NCBI GenBank assembly: GCA_020721585.1
Contig: DYMK01000005.1
Coordinates: 1-64,000, forward strand
DNA: 64,000 nucleotides
Reading direction: 5' to 3'
Source: Sulfuricurvum sp.
GTDB taxonomy: Bacteria > Campylobacterota > Campylobacteria > Campylobacterales > Sulfurimonadaceae
The position numbers and the translations under genes are program-made. Below, in pieces: positions 1 through 8,330 of this stretch (position 1 is the first letter of the stretch; every line of letters starts with the position of its first letter). Below the pieces are notes generated by a model. It was given only the letters and a program-made list of their open reading frames with translations. It had not been told where the DNA came from and searched no databases.

Positions 1-37
1 GATTTAACAAAAATTCCTCCTCATCGTGAGGGGGAAA

Positions 38-1033
38 TTACCCCATCACCGCTTCGCGAATACCCTCTTCGAGGTGACCGATCACATATCCATCGGTTGC
101 GTCTAGTACAGCAGCGACATTAGAAGGTTGTACGACCAAAATCATCCCCACCCCCATATTGAAGGCACGGAACATTTCGTTTCGTTCAACGTGCTGACCA
201 ATCAGTTCAAAGATCGGCAAAACACGGATAGAGGATTCATTAATCACCGCACGCATCCCCTCAGGTAGGACGCGGGGAAGATTTTCGACAATTCCCCCAC
301 CTGTGATATGGGCTAAGGCTTGAATCTTATCTTTGAGTGCTTTGAACGTTTTGACGTAAATACGCGTAGGGGTTAGCAAGGTCTCAATAAGGGGTTTTCC
401 CTCAAAGGTATCCTCAAATTTCATCCCCATTTTTTCAAATAATACCTTACGTGCAAGGGAGAACCCATTAGAGTGCAACCCTGAGCTAGGAAGGGCAATG
501 AGAACATCCCCTGCATGGACATGAGAGGTTCGATCCAATTCACTTTTCTCCCCAATACCCACCGCAAAACCGGCTAAATCATAATCATCGCTATGATACA
601 TCCCCGGCATTTCGGCGGTCTCTCCACCGATAAGGGCGCACTCTGACTCAATACACCCTTGGGCAATACCACTGACTACCGCCGTTGCTGCATTTACATC
701 GAGTTTTCCCGTGGCGTAATAGTCCAAGAAAAAGGAGGGCGTTCCGAAATTACAGATGAGATCATTGACACACATCGCGACCAAATCGATCCCAACGGTG
801 TTGTGGATACCTGAATCAATCGCCAATTTAAGTTTGGTTCCCACCCCATCGGTGGCAGCTAACATAACCGGTTCACGGTACCCGCTAGGAAGTTCAAACG
901 CCCCCGCAAAAGAGCCAATTCCCCCTAATACCCCTGCGATGTTGGTCGATTTAACCAAGGGTTTAATGTTGTCAACGAAACTGTTTCCCGCGTCAATATC
1001 GACACCGGCATCTTTGTAACTGATTTGGCTCAT
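38..1033 (-). CDS. purM: Phosphoribosylformylglycinamidine cyclo-ligase (AIR synthetase)
   Basis: PurM closes the imidazole ring of FGAM with ATP to give AIR, the fifth step of de novo purine synthesis, in the cytoplasm. At 331 aa it is close to the usual family length. The N-terminal half has the ATP-binding GVGTKLK segment, and IGGETAEMPGMY, typical of PurM, lies near residue 140; ITGGGIVENLPRV lies in the C-terminal half. The ATG at 1031-1033 is preceded by a GAGG Shine-Dalgarno on the minus strand. The next gene upstream is also on the minus strand, about 60 bp away. It belongs to the same purine pathway as purT further along the window, but no shared operon is visible. Confidence 0.96.
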   Translation of the reverse strand: MSQISYKDAGVDIDAGNSFVDNIKPLVKSTNIAGVLGGIGSFAGAFELPSGYREPVMLAATDGVGTKLKLAIDSGIHNTVGIDLVAMCVNDLICNFGTPSFFLDYYATGKLDVNAATAVVSGIAQGCIESECALIGGETAEMPGMYHSDDYDLAGFAVGIGEKSELDRTSHVHAGDVLIALPSSGLHSNGFSLARKVLFEKMGMKFEDTFEGKPLIETLLTPTRIYVKTFKALKDKIQALAHITGGGIVENLPRVLPEGMRAVINESSIRVLPIFELIGQHVERNEMFRAFNMGVGMILVVQPSNVAAVLDATDGYVIGHLEEGIREAVMG

Positions 1034-1091
1034 GGGATTTCCTCACCTATTGTAATGGCGAAATTATAACCAAGCGGATGTTAGTCTAAGT

Positions 1092-1802
1092 TTATTTGGT
1101 GGAGACGGCTTCCATTTGGATGAGACGAAACCCAATCATATAAAAACGGCTCTCAGGGGTATCGGGGACACGAAACGCTGTGCGCATGAAATCGACACTA
1201 TTACTCCAACTCCCCCCGCGTGAGGTTTTGAGCTGTTTGAGGCACGGTGATCCATACGTGTTGGTATAACAACTTTTTGTCCACTCCCACACGTTTCCAT
1301 TCATGTCATACAGACCAAAACCATTGGGCTGTTTGTGCGCCACAGGGTGGATGGTCTCTTGCGCGTTTTTGTCGTACCATGCGATGGTCGCCACACACGA
1401 AGGATCATTGCCACATGACCATGCAGTCGTGGTTCCTCCCCGTGCGGCGTATTCCCATTGCGCCTCTGTGGGAAGGGCGTAGTGGGCATGATTGAGACGA
1501 TTGAGTTTTTGGATAAAGGTTTGAATATCGTTCCAACTCACACTCTCTACGGGACACTCTTCCCCACATGAGGCAAAGGCACTGGGATTGCTCCCCATGA
1601 CCGCACGCCACTGCCCTTGGGTCACCTCCGTTGTCCCCATCTTGAACCCTTTGAGGGTGACATAATGGCGCGGAAGGGTATCCTCACCCCCATCACCCCC
1701 CATCCAAAAACTCCCTGCGGGGATGGAGACCATGGGTATCTCCACCGCATATCCCCCCATGACTAACCCCATCAACCACCCCATTATGCTACCAATTGGC
1801 AT
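1092..1802 (-). CDS. SUMF1/formylglycine-generating-enzyme-like protein, probably exported
   Basis: 236 aa. An N-terminal hydrophobic stretch (about residues 4-20) looks like a signal peptide or membrane anchor. The rest is one FGE-sulfatase (SUMF1) domain: IPAGSFWMGG near the start, TEVTQGQW, ALPTEAQWEYAARGG, MNGNVWEW and a final RGGSW followed by RTAFR. True formylglycine-generating enzymes carry active cysteines in the segment after RGGSW; here it reads RGGSWSNS with no cysteine, so oxidase activity is unlikely and a structural or binding role is more plausible. Four other cysteines (CGEEC and CGNDPSC) could form disulfides in the periplasm. An AAGGAG ribosome binding site precedes the ATG. 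Its partner is unknown. Confidence 0.8.
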   Translation of the reverse strand: MPIGSIMGWLMGLVMGGYAVEIPMVSIPAGSFWMGGDGGEDTLPRHYVTLKGFKMGTTEVTQGQWRAVMGSNPSAFASCGEECPVESVSWNDIQTFIQKLNRLNHAHYALPTEAQWEYAARGGTTTAWSCGNDPSCVATIAWYDKNAQETIHPVAHKQPNGFGLYDMNGNVWEWTKSCYTNTYGSPCLKQLKTSRGGSWSNSVDFMRTAFRVPDTPESRFYMIGFRLIQMEAVSTK

Positions 1803-1902
1803 ACCCCACTCCTTTTAAAAATGATCCATTCGCACTGCTTCAATGCGATTTAATCTCTACGTGTTACAATCGCTTCAAAATTCCACACGAGAACCCAAAA
1901 AC

Positions 1903-2457
1903 ATGAAATCTTTTATTTATCCCGAAATGCTTGTCCATATTCCGATGTGTACGCACAAATTGCCCTCCCACGTACTCCTTGCCAGTGATGATACCTCCCT
2001 TCTCACCCCTGAGCTAGATCGTTATCGCGAGTCAACGGTCACTACGATCCCAACGACCTCTTTATTGGAGTCATTACGAACCCTTGAGGATAACCGTAGT
2101 GATGTGATCCTCATCGATGGTCACGTTTCCGATGCTGCCACCCTTGCCCACATTAACCGCATTCTCAACGAAACAGGTTTGATGGTAATGGCGCATCCCT
2201 CTTTGGATGATGTTGCTGCCAACACCACACTTATCCAACTATTGGGTCATTATTTTAAAATCATTATGCCCTATTATGCGGGAAATGGATCAACCCTCCT
2301 GTTATGTTCCAAAGAATATCACCCCACCGCTGACATCATCTTACAACGCAGTGACCTCCTTGAGGGGCTTGAGTTTTATAACTGTGATGTCCATACTGCG
2401 GTCTTTGCGATGCCCAATTATGTGCGCAAAAATTACTTGGGCATTATCCGTAACTAA
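1903..2457 (+). CDS. Spermidine synthase-like protein lacking the N-terminal domain
   Basis: 184 aa from the ATG at 1903. An ATG at 1843 is in frame but lies upstream of a plausible TACAAT -10 (1865-1870), so 1903 is preferred. DVILIDGH resembles the Rossmann-like core of SpeE, and the C-terminal YNCDVHTAVFAMPNYV matches the polyamine synthase pattern YYN-DIH-AAFALP. SpeE of Helicobacter and Campylobacter is about 260 aa and starts with a small beta-strand domain that is missing here, so aminopropyl transfer is doubtful. It overlaps coaE by one base (TAATG), and a speE-coaE arrangement also occurs in Helicobacter. Either a reduced SpeE or a paralogue with another role. Confidence 0.65.
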   Translation: MKSFIYPEMLVHIPMCTHKLPSHVLLASDDTSLLTPELDRYRESTVTTIPTTSLLESLRTLEDNRSDVILIDGHVSDAATLAHINRILNETGLMVMAHPSLDDVAANTTLIQLLGHYFKIIMPYYAGNGSTLLLCSKEYHPTADIILQRSDLLEGLEFYNCDVHTAVFAMPNYVRKNYLGIIRN

Positions 2458-3062
2458 TGGCATTTGAGTATGCCATTGCCCTCACGGGGGGGATTGCCAC
2501 GGGTAAAAGTACCGTTGCGTCGTTGATGGGGCTTAATGGTCTTCGTATTATCGATGCCGATGCCATTGCCCACCGTCTTTTGGAGGAGAACCGCGCATGG
2601 GTCGTTGCGTCTTTTGGGGAAGAATTTGTTACCAATGGCAAGGTAAACCGTCCCGCACTGGGTAACGTGATTTTTTCCGATCCGTTGGCAAAACAAGCTC
2701 TTGAAACGTTTTTGCACCCCAAAATCCGCACCGCCATCGAAGAAGCCAGCGAAAAACAAGATCGTCTCAACTACCCCTATCTCATCGACATCCCCCTCTT
2801 TTTTGAGACCAATTCCTACCCCATCACCCATTCGGTCGTGGTCTATACCCCCAAAAACATTCAATTAGAGCGATTTATGAAACGTAATGGTTTTTCACAT
2901 GAGGAATCACTACGCCGTATCGAGAGTCAACTGGATATTGAAACCAAAAAACAGCGTGCTACATGGGTCATCGATAATTCACTCAATCTCAAACACCTCC
3001 AAAAAGAGTGCGAAGCGTTTGTCGAGACCATCAAAACGCTCTATCCTGCACCAAGGGTGTGA
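2457..3062 (+). CDS. coaE: Dephospho-CoA kinase
   Basis: Phosphorylates the 3'-hydroxyl of dephospho-CoA, the last step of coenzyme A synthesis, in the cytoplasm. 201 aa, normal length. The P-loop GGIATGKST is at about residues 11-19, followed by the IIDADAIAHRLL substrate-binding segment and PLFFE near residue 117, all typical of the family. The start codon overlaps the stop of the speE-like gene by one base, so the two are translationally coupled. In related genomes coaE is usually followed by dapF; here a two-gene cassette (3117-5122) intervenes. Confidence 0.95.
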   Translation: MAFEYAIALTGGIATGKSTVASLMGLNGLRIIDADAIAHRLLEENRAWVVASFGEEFVTNGKVNRPALGNVIFSDPLAKQALETFLHPKIRTAIEEASEKQDRLNYPYLIDIPLFFETNSYPITHSVVVYTPKNIQLERFMKRNGFSHEESLRRIESQLDIETKKQRATWVIDNSLNLKHLQKECEAFVETIKTLYPAPRV

Positions 3063-3075
3063 ACGAAATTTAAGT

Positions 3076-3081
3076 TATACT
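3076..3081 (+). promoter_or_regulatory. Possible -10 element for the AAA/TOPRIM-like cassette
   Basis: TATACT at 3076-3081 lies in the short gap after coaE, about 36 bp before the ATPase start. No good -35 is visible, which is common in Campylobacterota. It would let the cassette be expressed on its own. Confidence 0.35.
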
Positions 3082-3116
3082 ATTGTTTCTATAAACTAGT
3101 GAGATGAGGAGTGCTT

Positions 3117-4379
3117 ATGATTAGTAAGTTTAAGTGTACCAATTATAAACAGTTAATCCTACCTGAGGATGGATTGGAATTTAAACGTGTCAATCTTTTT
3201 ATTGGGTCTAATAACTCGGGGAAGACAAATCTTTTAGAAGCTATCTCATTTTTTTCGGATGTCGTTAAGTACGGTGCCAGTAATGCACTGGGAAAACGGA
3301 GTTTTTCAAACATTTTAAACAAATACAGTGATACCAAAAAAGTCTCTTTTGAGATGGAATTCAATGATAATGTGACTCAGGATTCCGCTTCACCCATGGA
3401 ATTACTAAGCTTAAAATATGACACTGAAATACAATTTACTGAGTCTAATGGGTATTACTTTTCAAAAGAAATTTTATCCAACGAAAAACCAAGATCGACG
3501 AAATTTCCAAAGCCCTTTGAATATTTTACGTTTACGTCGACCAATCCTGCCAGTAGTTATGGTTATTGTTCGTTTCAAGACCCAAAAAAACATCATACTA
3601 GTAAAAGTCTCACTATTCAAAGTCCCGAAACGTTTTTTCGACAAACAGAATCAATAATGGGTCAGTTAAATAAGGGCAAAGATAGAGATGGATTTTTAGA
3701 TAATTTAAATCCTACCATTAAGAATGTACGTGCTTATTTAGATGGATGGTTCCATTATAATATGGCACGCATATCAATCAAAGAGGTTGTTAAACCCTCA
3801 AAAATGACCCAAAGTGATACGTACCTTTCACTCGATGGTACTAACTTTCAGAATCTGATGCGTTTATTTCATGATGATCATCGGATTGAACAAATCGAAG
3901 CATTTTTAAAAGAGGAAAATATTCTTCCAAAACTCGTACGAATGTATACCCCCACCATACAAGCTGAAAACACCGTCACCGAGTTTAGTATTGACAATAA
4001 AATTTTTAAACTTTCTGAGTTATCCGATGGAACCATACGGTTATTGTTACTTTTATTGATCACAAAATTTCAAAAAACACCCACCGTCTTTTTGGATGAA
4101 CCAGAGAGCAACTTACATCCCGCATGGTTAGCTAAAGTCTATAAGATGGTGGATGAATCGACAAATCAACTCTTTATTTCCACCCATTCAGCTGATTTAT
4201 TGGATAAATTTACCAATGACTTTATGGCGGATAAGATTAATATTTTTGTGGTCGAAGAGGGAAGTATCACACTTTTAAATCAGCATCGTGACATCATCGC
4301 AGAAAGAATAGAAGAGGGGTGGGAACTGGGTGATCTTTATCGCGTGGGAGATACCCTTATAGGTGGTTGGCCTTGGTAG
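3117..4379 (+). CDS. AAA (ABC-type, OLD/AriA-like) ATPase, candidate defence protein
   Basis: 420 aa from ATG 3117; a GAGGAG at 3106-3111 fits this start better than the GTG at 3111. Walker A GSNNSGKT is at residues 30-37, directly after an N-terminal strand KFKCTNYKQL as in RecF/OLD/AAA_15-type ATPases. A signature-like LSDGTIRL, Walker B TVFLDEPESNLHP and the switch segment FISTHSADLLDKF follow in the last third. This is the ATPase type that pairs with TOPRIM or HNH effectors in OLD, Gabija, PARIS and Septu systems. The next gene overlaps its stop codon. Base composition is more AT-rich than coaE and dapF on either side, suggesting later acquisition. The biological role is inferred from architecture only. 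Confidence 0.85.
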   Translation: MISKFKCTNYKQLILPEDGLEFKRVNLFIGSNNSGKTNLLEAISFFSDVVKYGASNALGKRSFSNILNKYSDTKKVSFEMEFNDNVTQDSASPMELLSLKYDTEIQFTESNGYYFSKEILSNEKPRSTKFPKPFEYFTFTSTNPASSYGYCSFQDPKKHHTSKSLTIQSPETFFRQTESIMGQLNKGKDRDGFLDNLNPTIKNVRAYLDGWFHYNMARISIKEVVKPSKMTQSDTYLSLDGTNFQNLMRLFHDDHRIEQIEAFLKEENILPKLVRMYTPTIQAENTVTEFSIDNKIFKLSELSDGTIRLLLLLLITKFQKTPTVFLDEPESNLHPAWLAKVYKMVDESTNQLFISTHSADLLDKFTNDFMADKINIFVVEEGSITLLNQHRDIIAERIEEGWELGDLYRVGDTLIGGWPW

Positions 4380-5122
4380 TGTGGTTTTATACCTCTTTTG
4401 GTTGGACGGAAATTAAATTTGATACATTTTTACAAAAAATTCTTCCCAATAGTACCATTATACGACGAGGAAGATATTACAATAAAGGGGCAAAGCCAAC
4501 TATTCAAGCAGGTCAAGATGGTGTCAGTGGAATAGCTTTACTGAAACATGCTATTACGGATGTGAAAAAAGCTATTGAAGACAAAAATCTTGTCGAGCCT
4601 GATATGTTTATATTTTCGGATGATACGGATTGTAAAATCAGTCTTGAAAATGGAGTTTACATTTATCATGATCAAGAATATAAAAAGAAATTAGAAGAAT
4701 TGGTTAAGGAGTATAATAAGAACCTACCTGAAACAAAGATGGTTTTTTTATTCGCATCATCAGAAATAGAAACGTGGTTTTTAGCCGATAGTAACAACAC
4801 TTTTGAAAAAGCCTATCCTCAAATCAGCCCTTTTACGCATAAATTAAATGTATTTTGTAGCAATAAAATATTCCCAATTAATAAGCTTGAATCTTTTTCT
4901 CTTTATGATGAAAAAAATTCTTCTTGCCGTATAAAAATTTCTGAGCATTGTATTCAAAAGTTTGTCAAAAGTTTTCCTGATAGTAATTACAGTAAACGAA
5001 TTCAAGGGCAAGATTTCATCACTCTTTTAGATCCTCAAAGCCTGCTGAACTTAACCGATTTTTTTAACCCCGCCTACGATGCGATTATTCACAATCGTGA
5101 TTTTATCCCCATTACAACATAA
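4379..5122 (+). CDS. DUF4276/TOPRIM-like protein, partner of the upstream ATPase
   Basis: About 247 aa. The start is uncertain: GTG at 4379 overlaps the ATPase stop (TAGTG), but TTG at 4373 is better spaced from AGGTGG (4361-4366). Three segments recall DUF4276/TOPRIM-fold proteins: FGWTEIKF near the N terminus where TOPRIM proteins carry their EG-T-E motif, an acidic FSDDTD around residue 81 (a DxD motif), and SSEIETWFLAD followed later by QGQDFITLLDP. The first-strand glutamate of TOPRIM nucleases seems replaced (FG for EG), so metal-dependent nuclease activity is not certain. Overlap with the ATPase implies a two-component system, probably anti-phage by analogy with PARIS (AriA/AriB). Similarity is judged by eye. 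Confidence 0.6.
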   Translation: MWFYTSFGWTEIKFDTFLQKILPNSTIIRRGRYYNKGAKPTIQAGQDGVSGIALLKHAITDVKKAIEDKNLVEPDMFIFSDDTDCKISLENGVYIYHDQEYKKKLEELVKEYNKNLPETKMVFLFASSEIETWFLADSNNTFEKAYPQISPFTHKLNVFCSNKIFPINKLESFSLYDEKNSSCRIKISEHCIQKFVKSFPDSNYSKRIQGQDFITLLDPQSLLNLTDFFNPAYDAIIHNRDFIPITT

Positions 5123-5130
5123 GGATTTAT

Positions 5131-5880
5131 ATGCTCCAAATCGCCAAATATTGTGCCAGTGGCAACGACTTCGTGATCTTTCATGCGTTTGAAAAAGGGG
5201 ATCGTTCGATCCTTGCCCAAACCCTTTGTGACCGTCAAAATGGCATTGGTGCCGATGGTTTGATTGTCTTGATTCCCCATGCCCAATACGATTTTGAGTG
5301 GGAGTTTTACAATGCCGATGGTTCGACCGCATCGATGTGCGGCAATGGTTCACGTGCGTGCGCTCACTATGCGCACCGTTTTGGGTTGGCGGGTTCTGCC
5401 ATGGCGTTTGTGACGGGTGCGGGGATCATTAACGCTCACGTGGAGGGAGATAGGGTGCAAAGCGACCTCACCCCGCCGCATATCCTCAATCAAGCGATCA
5501 TCGAAGAAGGGATGACGTGGTGGTTGATTGATACGGGAGTGCCGCATCTGATCACGTTTGATGCCGATATTAACCACTTTGATCTTGATTTAGCCCGTAC
5601 ATTGCGCCATCGCTACAACGCCAATGTCAATATCGCCCATATCAATGAGGATGGAACGTTACGTGTCCGAACGTATGAACGGGGGGTGGAAGATGAGACC
5701 CTTGCGTGCGGGACGGGGATGGCAGCGAGTTTTTACCGAGCGCATCGTGAAGGAAACGTTCCTGCCTCCACCCAAGTGTTCCCCAAGAGCGGTGAAACGT
5801 TGTATCTTGGGCTTGAGAGTGGAATCATTACCTTCACAGGGGACGTAAAAGGGGTGTTTGAGACGGTGTGGAGAGGGTAA
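5131..5880 (+). CDS. dapF: Diaminopimelate epimerase
   Basis: Interconverts LL- and meso-diaminopimelate without a cofactor, for lysine and peptidoglycan synthesis. 249 aa, slightly short for the family. It starts with the substrate-binding CASGNDFV segment. The two catalytic cysteines lie in MCGNGSRACAHY (about residue 70) and ACGTGMAA (about residue 191). AAGG a few bases before the ATG serves as ribosome binding site. Its meso-DAP product is the substrate of the DAP-type MurE encoded later in the window. It is separated from coaE by the ATPase cassette. Confidence 0.95.
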   Translation: MLQIAKYCASGNDFVIFHAFEKGDRSILAQTLCDRQNGIGADGLIVLIPHAQYDFEWEFYNADGSTASMCGNGSRACAHYAHRFGLAGSAMAFVTGAGIINAHVEGDRVQSDLTPPHILNQAIIEEGMTWWLIDTGVPHLITFDADINHFDLDLARTLRHRYNANVNIAHINEDGTLRVRTYERGVEDETLACGTGMAASFYRAHREGNVPASTQVFPKSGETLYLGLESGIITFTGDVKGVFETVWRG

Positions 5881-5888
5881 AACTCCTC

Positions 5889-6743
5889 TCAAAACGTCCG
5901 ATTTTTGATGCTGTCCATCTGTGTAACGTTCCAAAAAGTCGCATCTTTGTGGGATTCAAGCTGCTTCTCTTGGGCATCGTTGAGGCGTGAAAAAAAGTCT
6001 AAGTGCGTTGCTGCTTCCACCGCATCCACCGTCGTAATATACGAGGAGATGCGTCCATTTTCCCCTACATCTTGGGGGATAATAAAGGCAAGCAGATGGA
6101 TCTCTTTTCCTTTTTTTGTTGCATAGATTTTAAAAAATGCTTCAGGAATTTGGACACCTGAGGGGAGTTTTTGGGGCGTTTTTCCAAAAATAGGTCCGGT
6201 AAAAACCGCAATTTTCCCCCCCAATTGGGTCATCTGATCCATCTCTGCTGCTTCAAGCCGTTGCCAAATTTTACGGTTAAGATTCGGGCGTTGCGGGGTG
6301 ATGTTACTCATCAAAAAGGTATCGGCTTGGGATGCTTTGCCATACAACGAGACAATCGCATGATTGGGTGCCATATGCCCTCGATCGTAGCCACTGTGGG
6401 TGTAAGCTTCTTGTGTGACACGGGCTAAGGTTCGGTTATCGACCTTGAAGTCACTGGGACGCTTAACGTGAGGGTTATCCCCCTCTAAGGGATGGATTTT
6501 ATAGACGACCCACAACGGATTTTTACGGTGTTCATCGTATTCGAGCATAAAATGGTCGTTGCGGAGGATATGACTCCATCTCCACGATTGGGTTTTGGGA
6601 ACCCCCTCAAAGGAAGCGGATGGACGAAAAGAGAACACTTCAAGACCATACCATCCCAACAGCAGGGGGAATATCATCAGTAGTATCTTAGGATACTTGA
6701 CAAGAAGACCAATAACATACATGAGCAGTTGTTCTTTACGCAT
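5889..6743 (-). CDS. Membrane-anchored DNA/RNA non-specific endonuclease (NUC1/EndoG family)
   Basis: 284 aa. A hydrophobic segment at about residues 17-35 should anchor or export the protein. The catalytic signature YDRGHMAPN is at residues 119-127, with the general-base histidine at 123; the SNITPQ segment downstream carries the metal-ligand asparagine region (beta-beta-alpha-metal fold). Such enzymes cut DNA and RNA with Mg2+ outside the cytoplasm. Possible roles are nucleotide scavenging, biofilm DNA degradation or limiting incoming DNA, as with the DNS nucleases of Campylobacter. It converges with dapF (8 bp gap) and lies 27 bp downstream of prfA on the same strand, so it may be co-transcribed with it. 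Confidence 0.88.
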   Translation of the reverse strand: MRKEQLLMYVIGLLVKYPKILLMIFPLLLGWYGLEVFSFRPSASFEGVPKTQSWRWSHILRNDHFMLEYDEHRKNPLWVVYKIHPLEGDNPHVKRPSDFKVDNRTLARVTQEAYTHSGYDRGHMAPNHAIVSLYGKASQADTFLMSNITPQRPNLNRKIWQRLEAAEMDQMTQLGGKIAVFTGPIFGKTPQKLPSGVQIPEAFFKIYATKKGKEIHLLAFIIPQDVGENGRISSYITTVDAVEAATHLDFFSRLNDAQEKQLESHKDATFWNVTQMDSIKNRTF

Positions 6744-6770
6744 ACGCTTATCCTTTAGGTCGGAGTATTT

Positions 6771-7838
6771 TTACAATCCCGCTCGTTCCATAATTTTGGC
6801 TTGAGCATCGGCAATTAAGGGTTCAATAATATCATCCATAAGTCCCCCTTGCATAATCTCTTCGAGTCGATAGAGGGTAAGATTGATTCGATGGTCAGAG
6901 ATACGATTTTGGGGATAATTGTAGGTACGGATACGCCCGCTTCGGTCTCCCGTTCCCACTTGATCTTTACGCTCTGACATCTCTTTTTCTTTTGCCTCGT
7001 TCATTTGCATCTCGTAAATACGGGCTTTGAGAATCTGCATCGCTTTGTCTTTATTTTTATGTTGCGATTTTTGATCTTGGTTGTTGACCACAATACCCGT
7101 AGGGAGATGGGTGATTCGCACAGCTGAGTCAGTCGTATTGACACTTTGTCCTCCGCAACCACTGGAACGCATTACATCAATTTTAAGGTCACTTTCATTG
7201 ATGATCACTTCGACATCATCCACTTCGGGCATCACCGCTACGGTGATAGCAGAGGTATGTACCCGTCCTTGCGATTCGGTGGCAGGGACTCGCTGAACAC
7301 GATGGGTTCCCGCTTCGTATTTAAGACGGGAGTAGACCTGCTCCCCTTTGATCAGAGCAACAATCTCTTTGAACCCTCCCGCATCGGAAGGACTGGCGTT
7401 CATGAGTTCAATTTTCCACCCCCGAACATCGGCATAACGGACGTAGGCGTTAAACAAATCACCCACAAAAATTGCCGCTTCATCGCCCCCCGTTCCCGCA
7501 CGCAATTCGATATAGATATTGCGTTTATCGTTGGGATCAGCGGGGATAAGAAGTTTTTTAATCGCTTGTTCCAGCGGTTCGATCAGGGGTTCGAGGGTAC
7601 GTAACTCCTCTTTGGCAAGTTCGCCCAGTTCCGCATCAAAGGCAAGGGCTTTATTCTCTTCGATATCCTCAAGGAGTTTTTTGTACTCTGTTGCTTTGGT
7701 GACAATGGATTGGATAGCTGATTGTTCTTTGGAGAGATCGGTCATCCGTTTGATGTCGTTTCCGATGTCGGGGGAACTCAAAAGCTCGGTTAATTCGTTA
7801 TAACGATGAATAAAAGGGGTCAGTTTGTCGGATAACAT
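6771..7838 (-). CDS. prfA: Peptide chain release factor 1
   Basis: RF1 recognises UAA and UAG stop codons and triggers peptide release. 355 aa, the normal length. The GGQ catalytic tripeptide is at about residues 229-231 within [20 protein letters not shown], and the RF1-type PAT recognition motif is in [15 protein letters not shown]. It follows rpsT on the same strand with a repeat-bearing gap of about 130 bp. The rpsT-prfA order is common in Campylobacterota. Confidence 0.97.
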   Translation of the reverse strand: MLSDKLTPFIHRYNELTELLSSPDIGNDIKRMTDLSKEQSAIQSIVTKATEYKKLLEDIEENKALAFDAELGELAKEELRTLEPLIEPLEQAIKKLLIPADPNDKRNIYIELRAGTGGDEAAIFVGDLFNAYVRYADVRGWKIELMNASPSDAGGFKEIVALIKGEQVYSRLKYEAGTHRVQRVPATESQGRVHTSAITVAVMPEVDDVEVIINESDLKIDVMRSSGCGGQSVNTTDSAVRITHLPTGIVVNNQDQKSQHKNKDKAMQILKARIYEMQMNEAKEKEMSERKDQVGTGDRSGRIRTYNYPQNRISDHRINLTLYRLEEIMQGGLMDDIIEPLIADAQAKIMERAGL

Positions 7839-7932
7839 GGGTAATTCCTAAAAAGAGGCGTTTGGGGAAATGAATGATTTTTGTGCGATTTTATCATCCT
7901 GTACGTGATACAAGATCCACTATGACAAATGG

Positions 7933-7954
7933 ATTCCGTGTCGTAGCACGGAAT
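7933..7954. repeat. Hairpin of a dispersed repeat (ATTCCGTG / CACGGAAT)
   Basis: ATTCCGTG at 7933-7940 and CACGGAAT at 7947-7954 form a perfect 8-bp stem with a 6-nt loop, in the gap after the rpsT stop. Flanking GG and GACG match the ends of the hairpin repeats near 14670 and 19310, so I read it as a member of a dispersed palindromic family. It could also help end rpsT transcription. Confidence 0.55.
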
Positions 7955-7966
7955 GACGTGGTAGCC

Positions 7967-8233
7967 TTACGCTGCGATTGCGTTGACAGCGAGGTGAAGA
8001 CGACTTACTTTACGAGAAGCAGTCTCTTTTTTCAAGACACCTTTGCTAACATATTTATGTAAGTTTGCATTTGCAATGACAAGAGCAGCTTGTGCTTCTT
8101 CTTTGTTCCCAGCATCTACTGCAGTACGAACGGCCTTAACGATGTTTTTGATACGTGTGCGGTAGAATCGGTTGCGTTCTGTACGCTTTTCCGTCTGACG
8201 GATACGTTTTAATGCTGACTTATGGTTTGCCAT
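7967..8233 (-). CDS. rpsT: 30S ribosomal protein S20
   Basis: 88 aa, starting [17 protein letters not shown], the hallmark N terminus of S20, with the usual Arg/Lys-rich helical composition that binds 16S rRNA. The reading frame is open to 8347, but the ATG at 8233 gives the family start and the extra upstream residues are not S20-like. It is divergent from glmM; the roughly 97-bp gap holds both promoters. prfA lies downstream on the same strand. Confidence 0.96.
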   Translation of the reverse strand: MANHKSALKRIRQTEKRTERNRFYRTRIKNIVKAVRTAVDAGNKEEAQAALVIANANLHKYVSKGVLKKETASRKVSRLHLAVNAIAA

Positions 8234-8330
8234 GGCATTTATCCTTATCGAATTTTTTTTAGGGTAGAATACTACCTTAAAGATAATTAAAATTAAGTTA
8301 AATTTTATCCACACAGGGAGAAGTCGCGAG

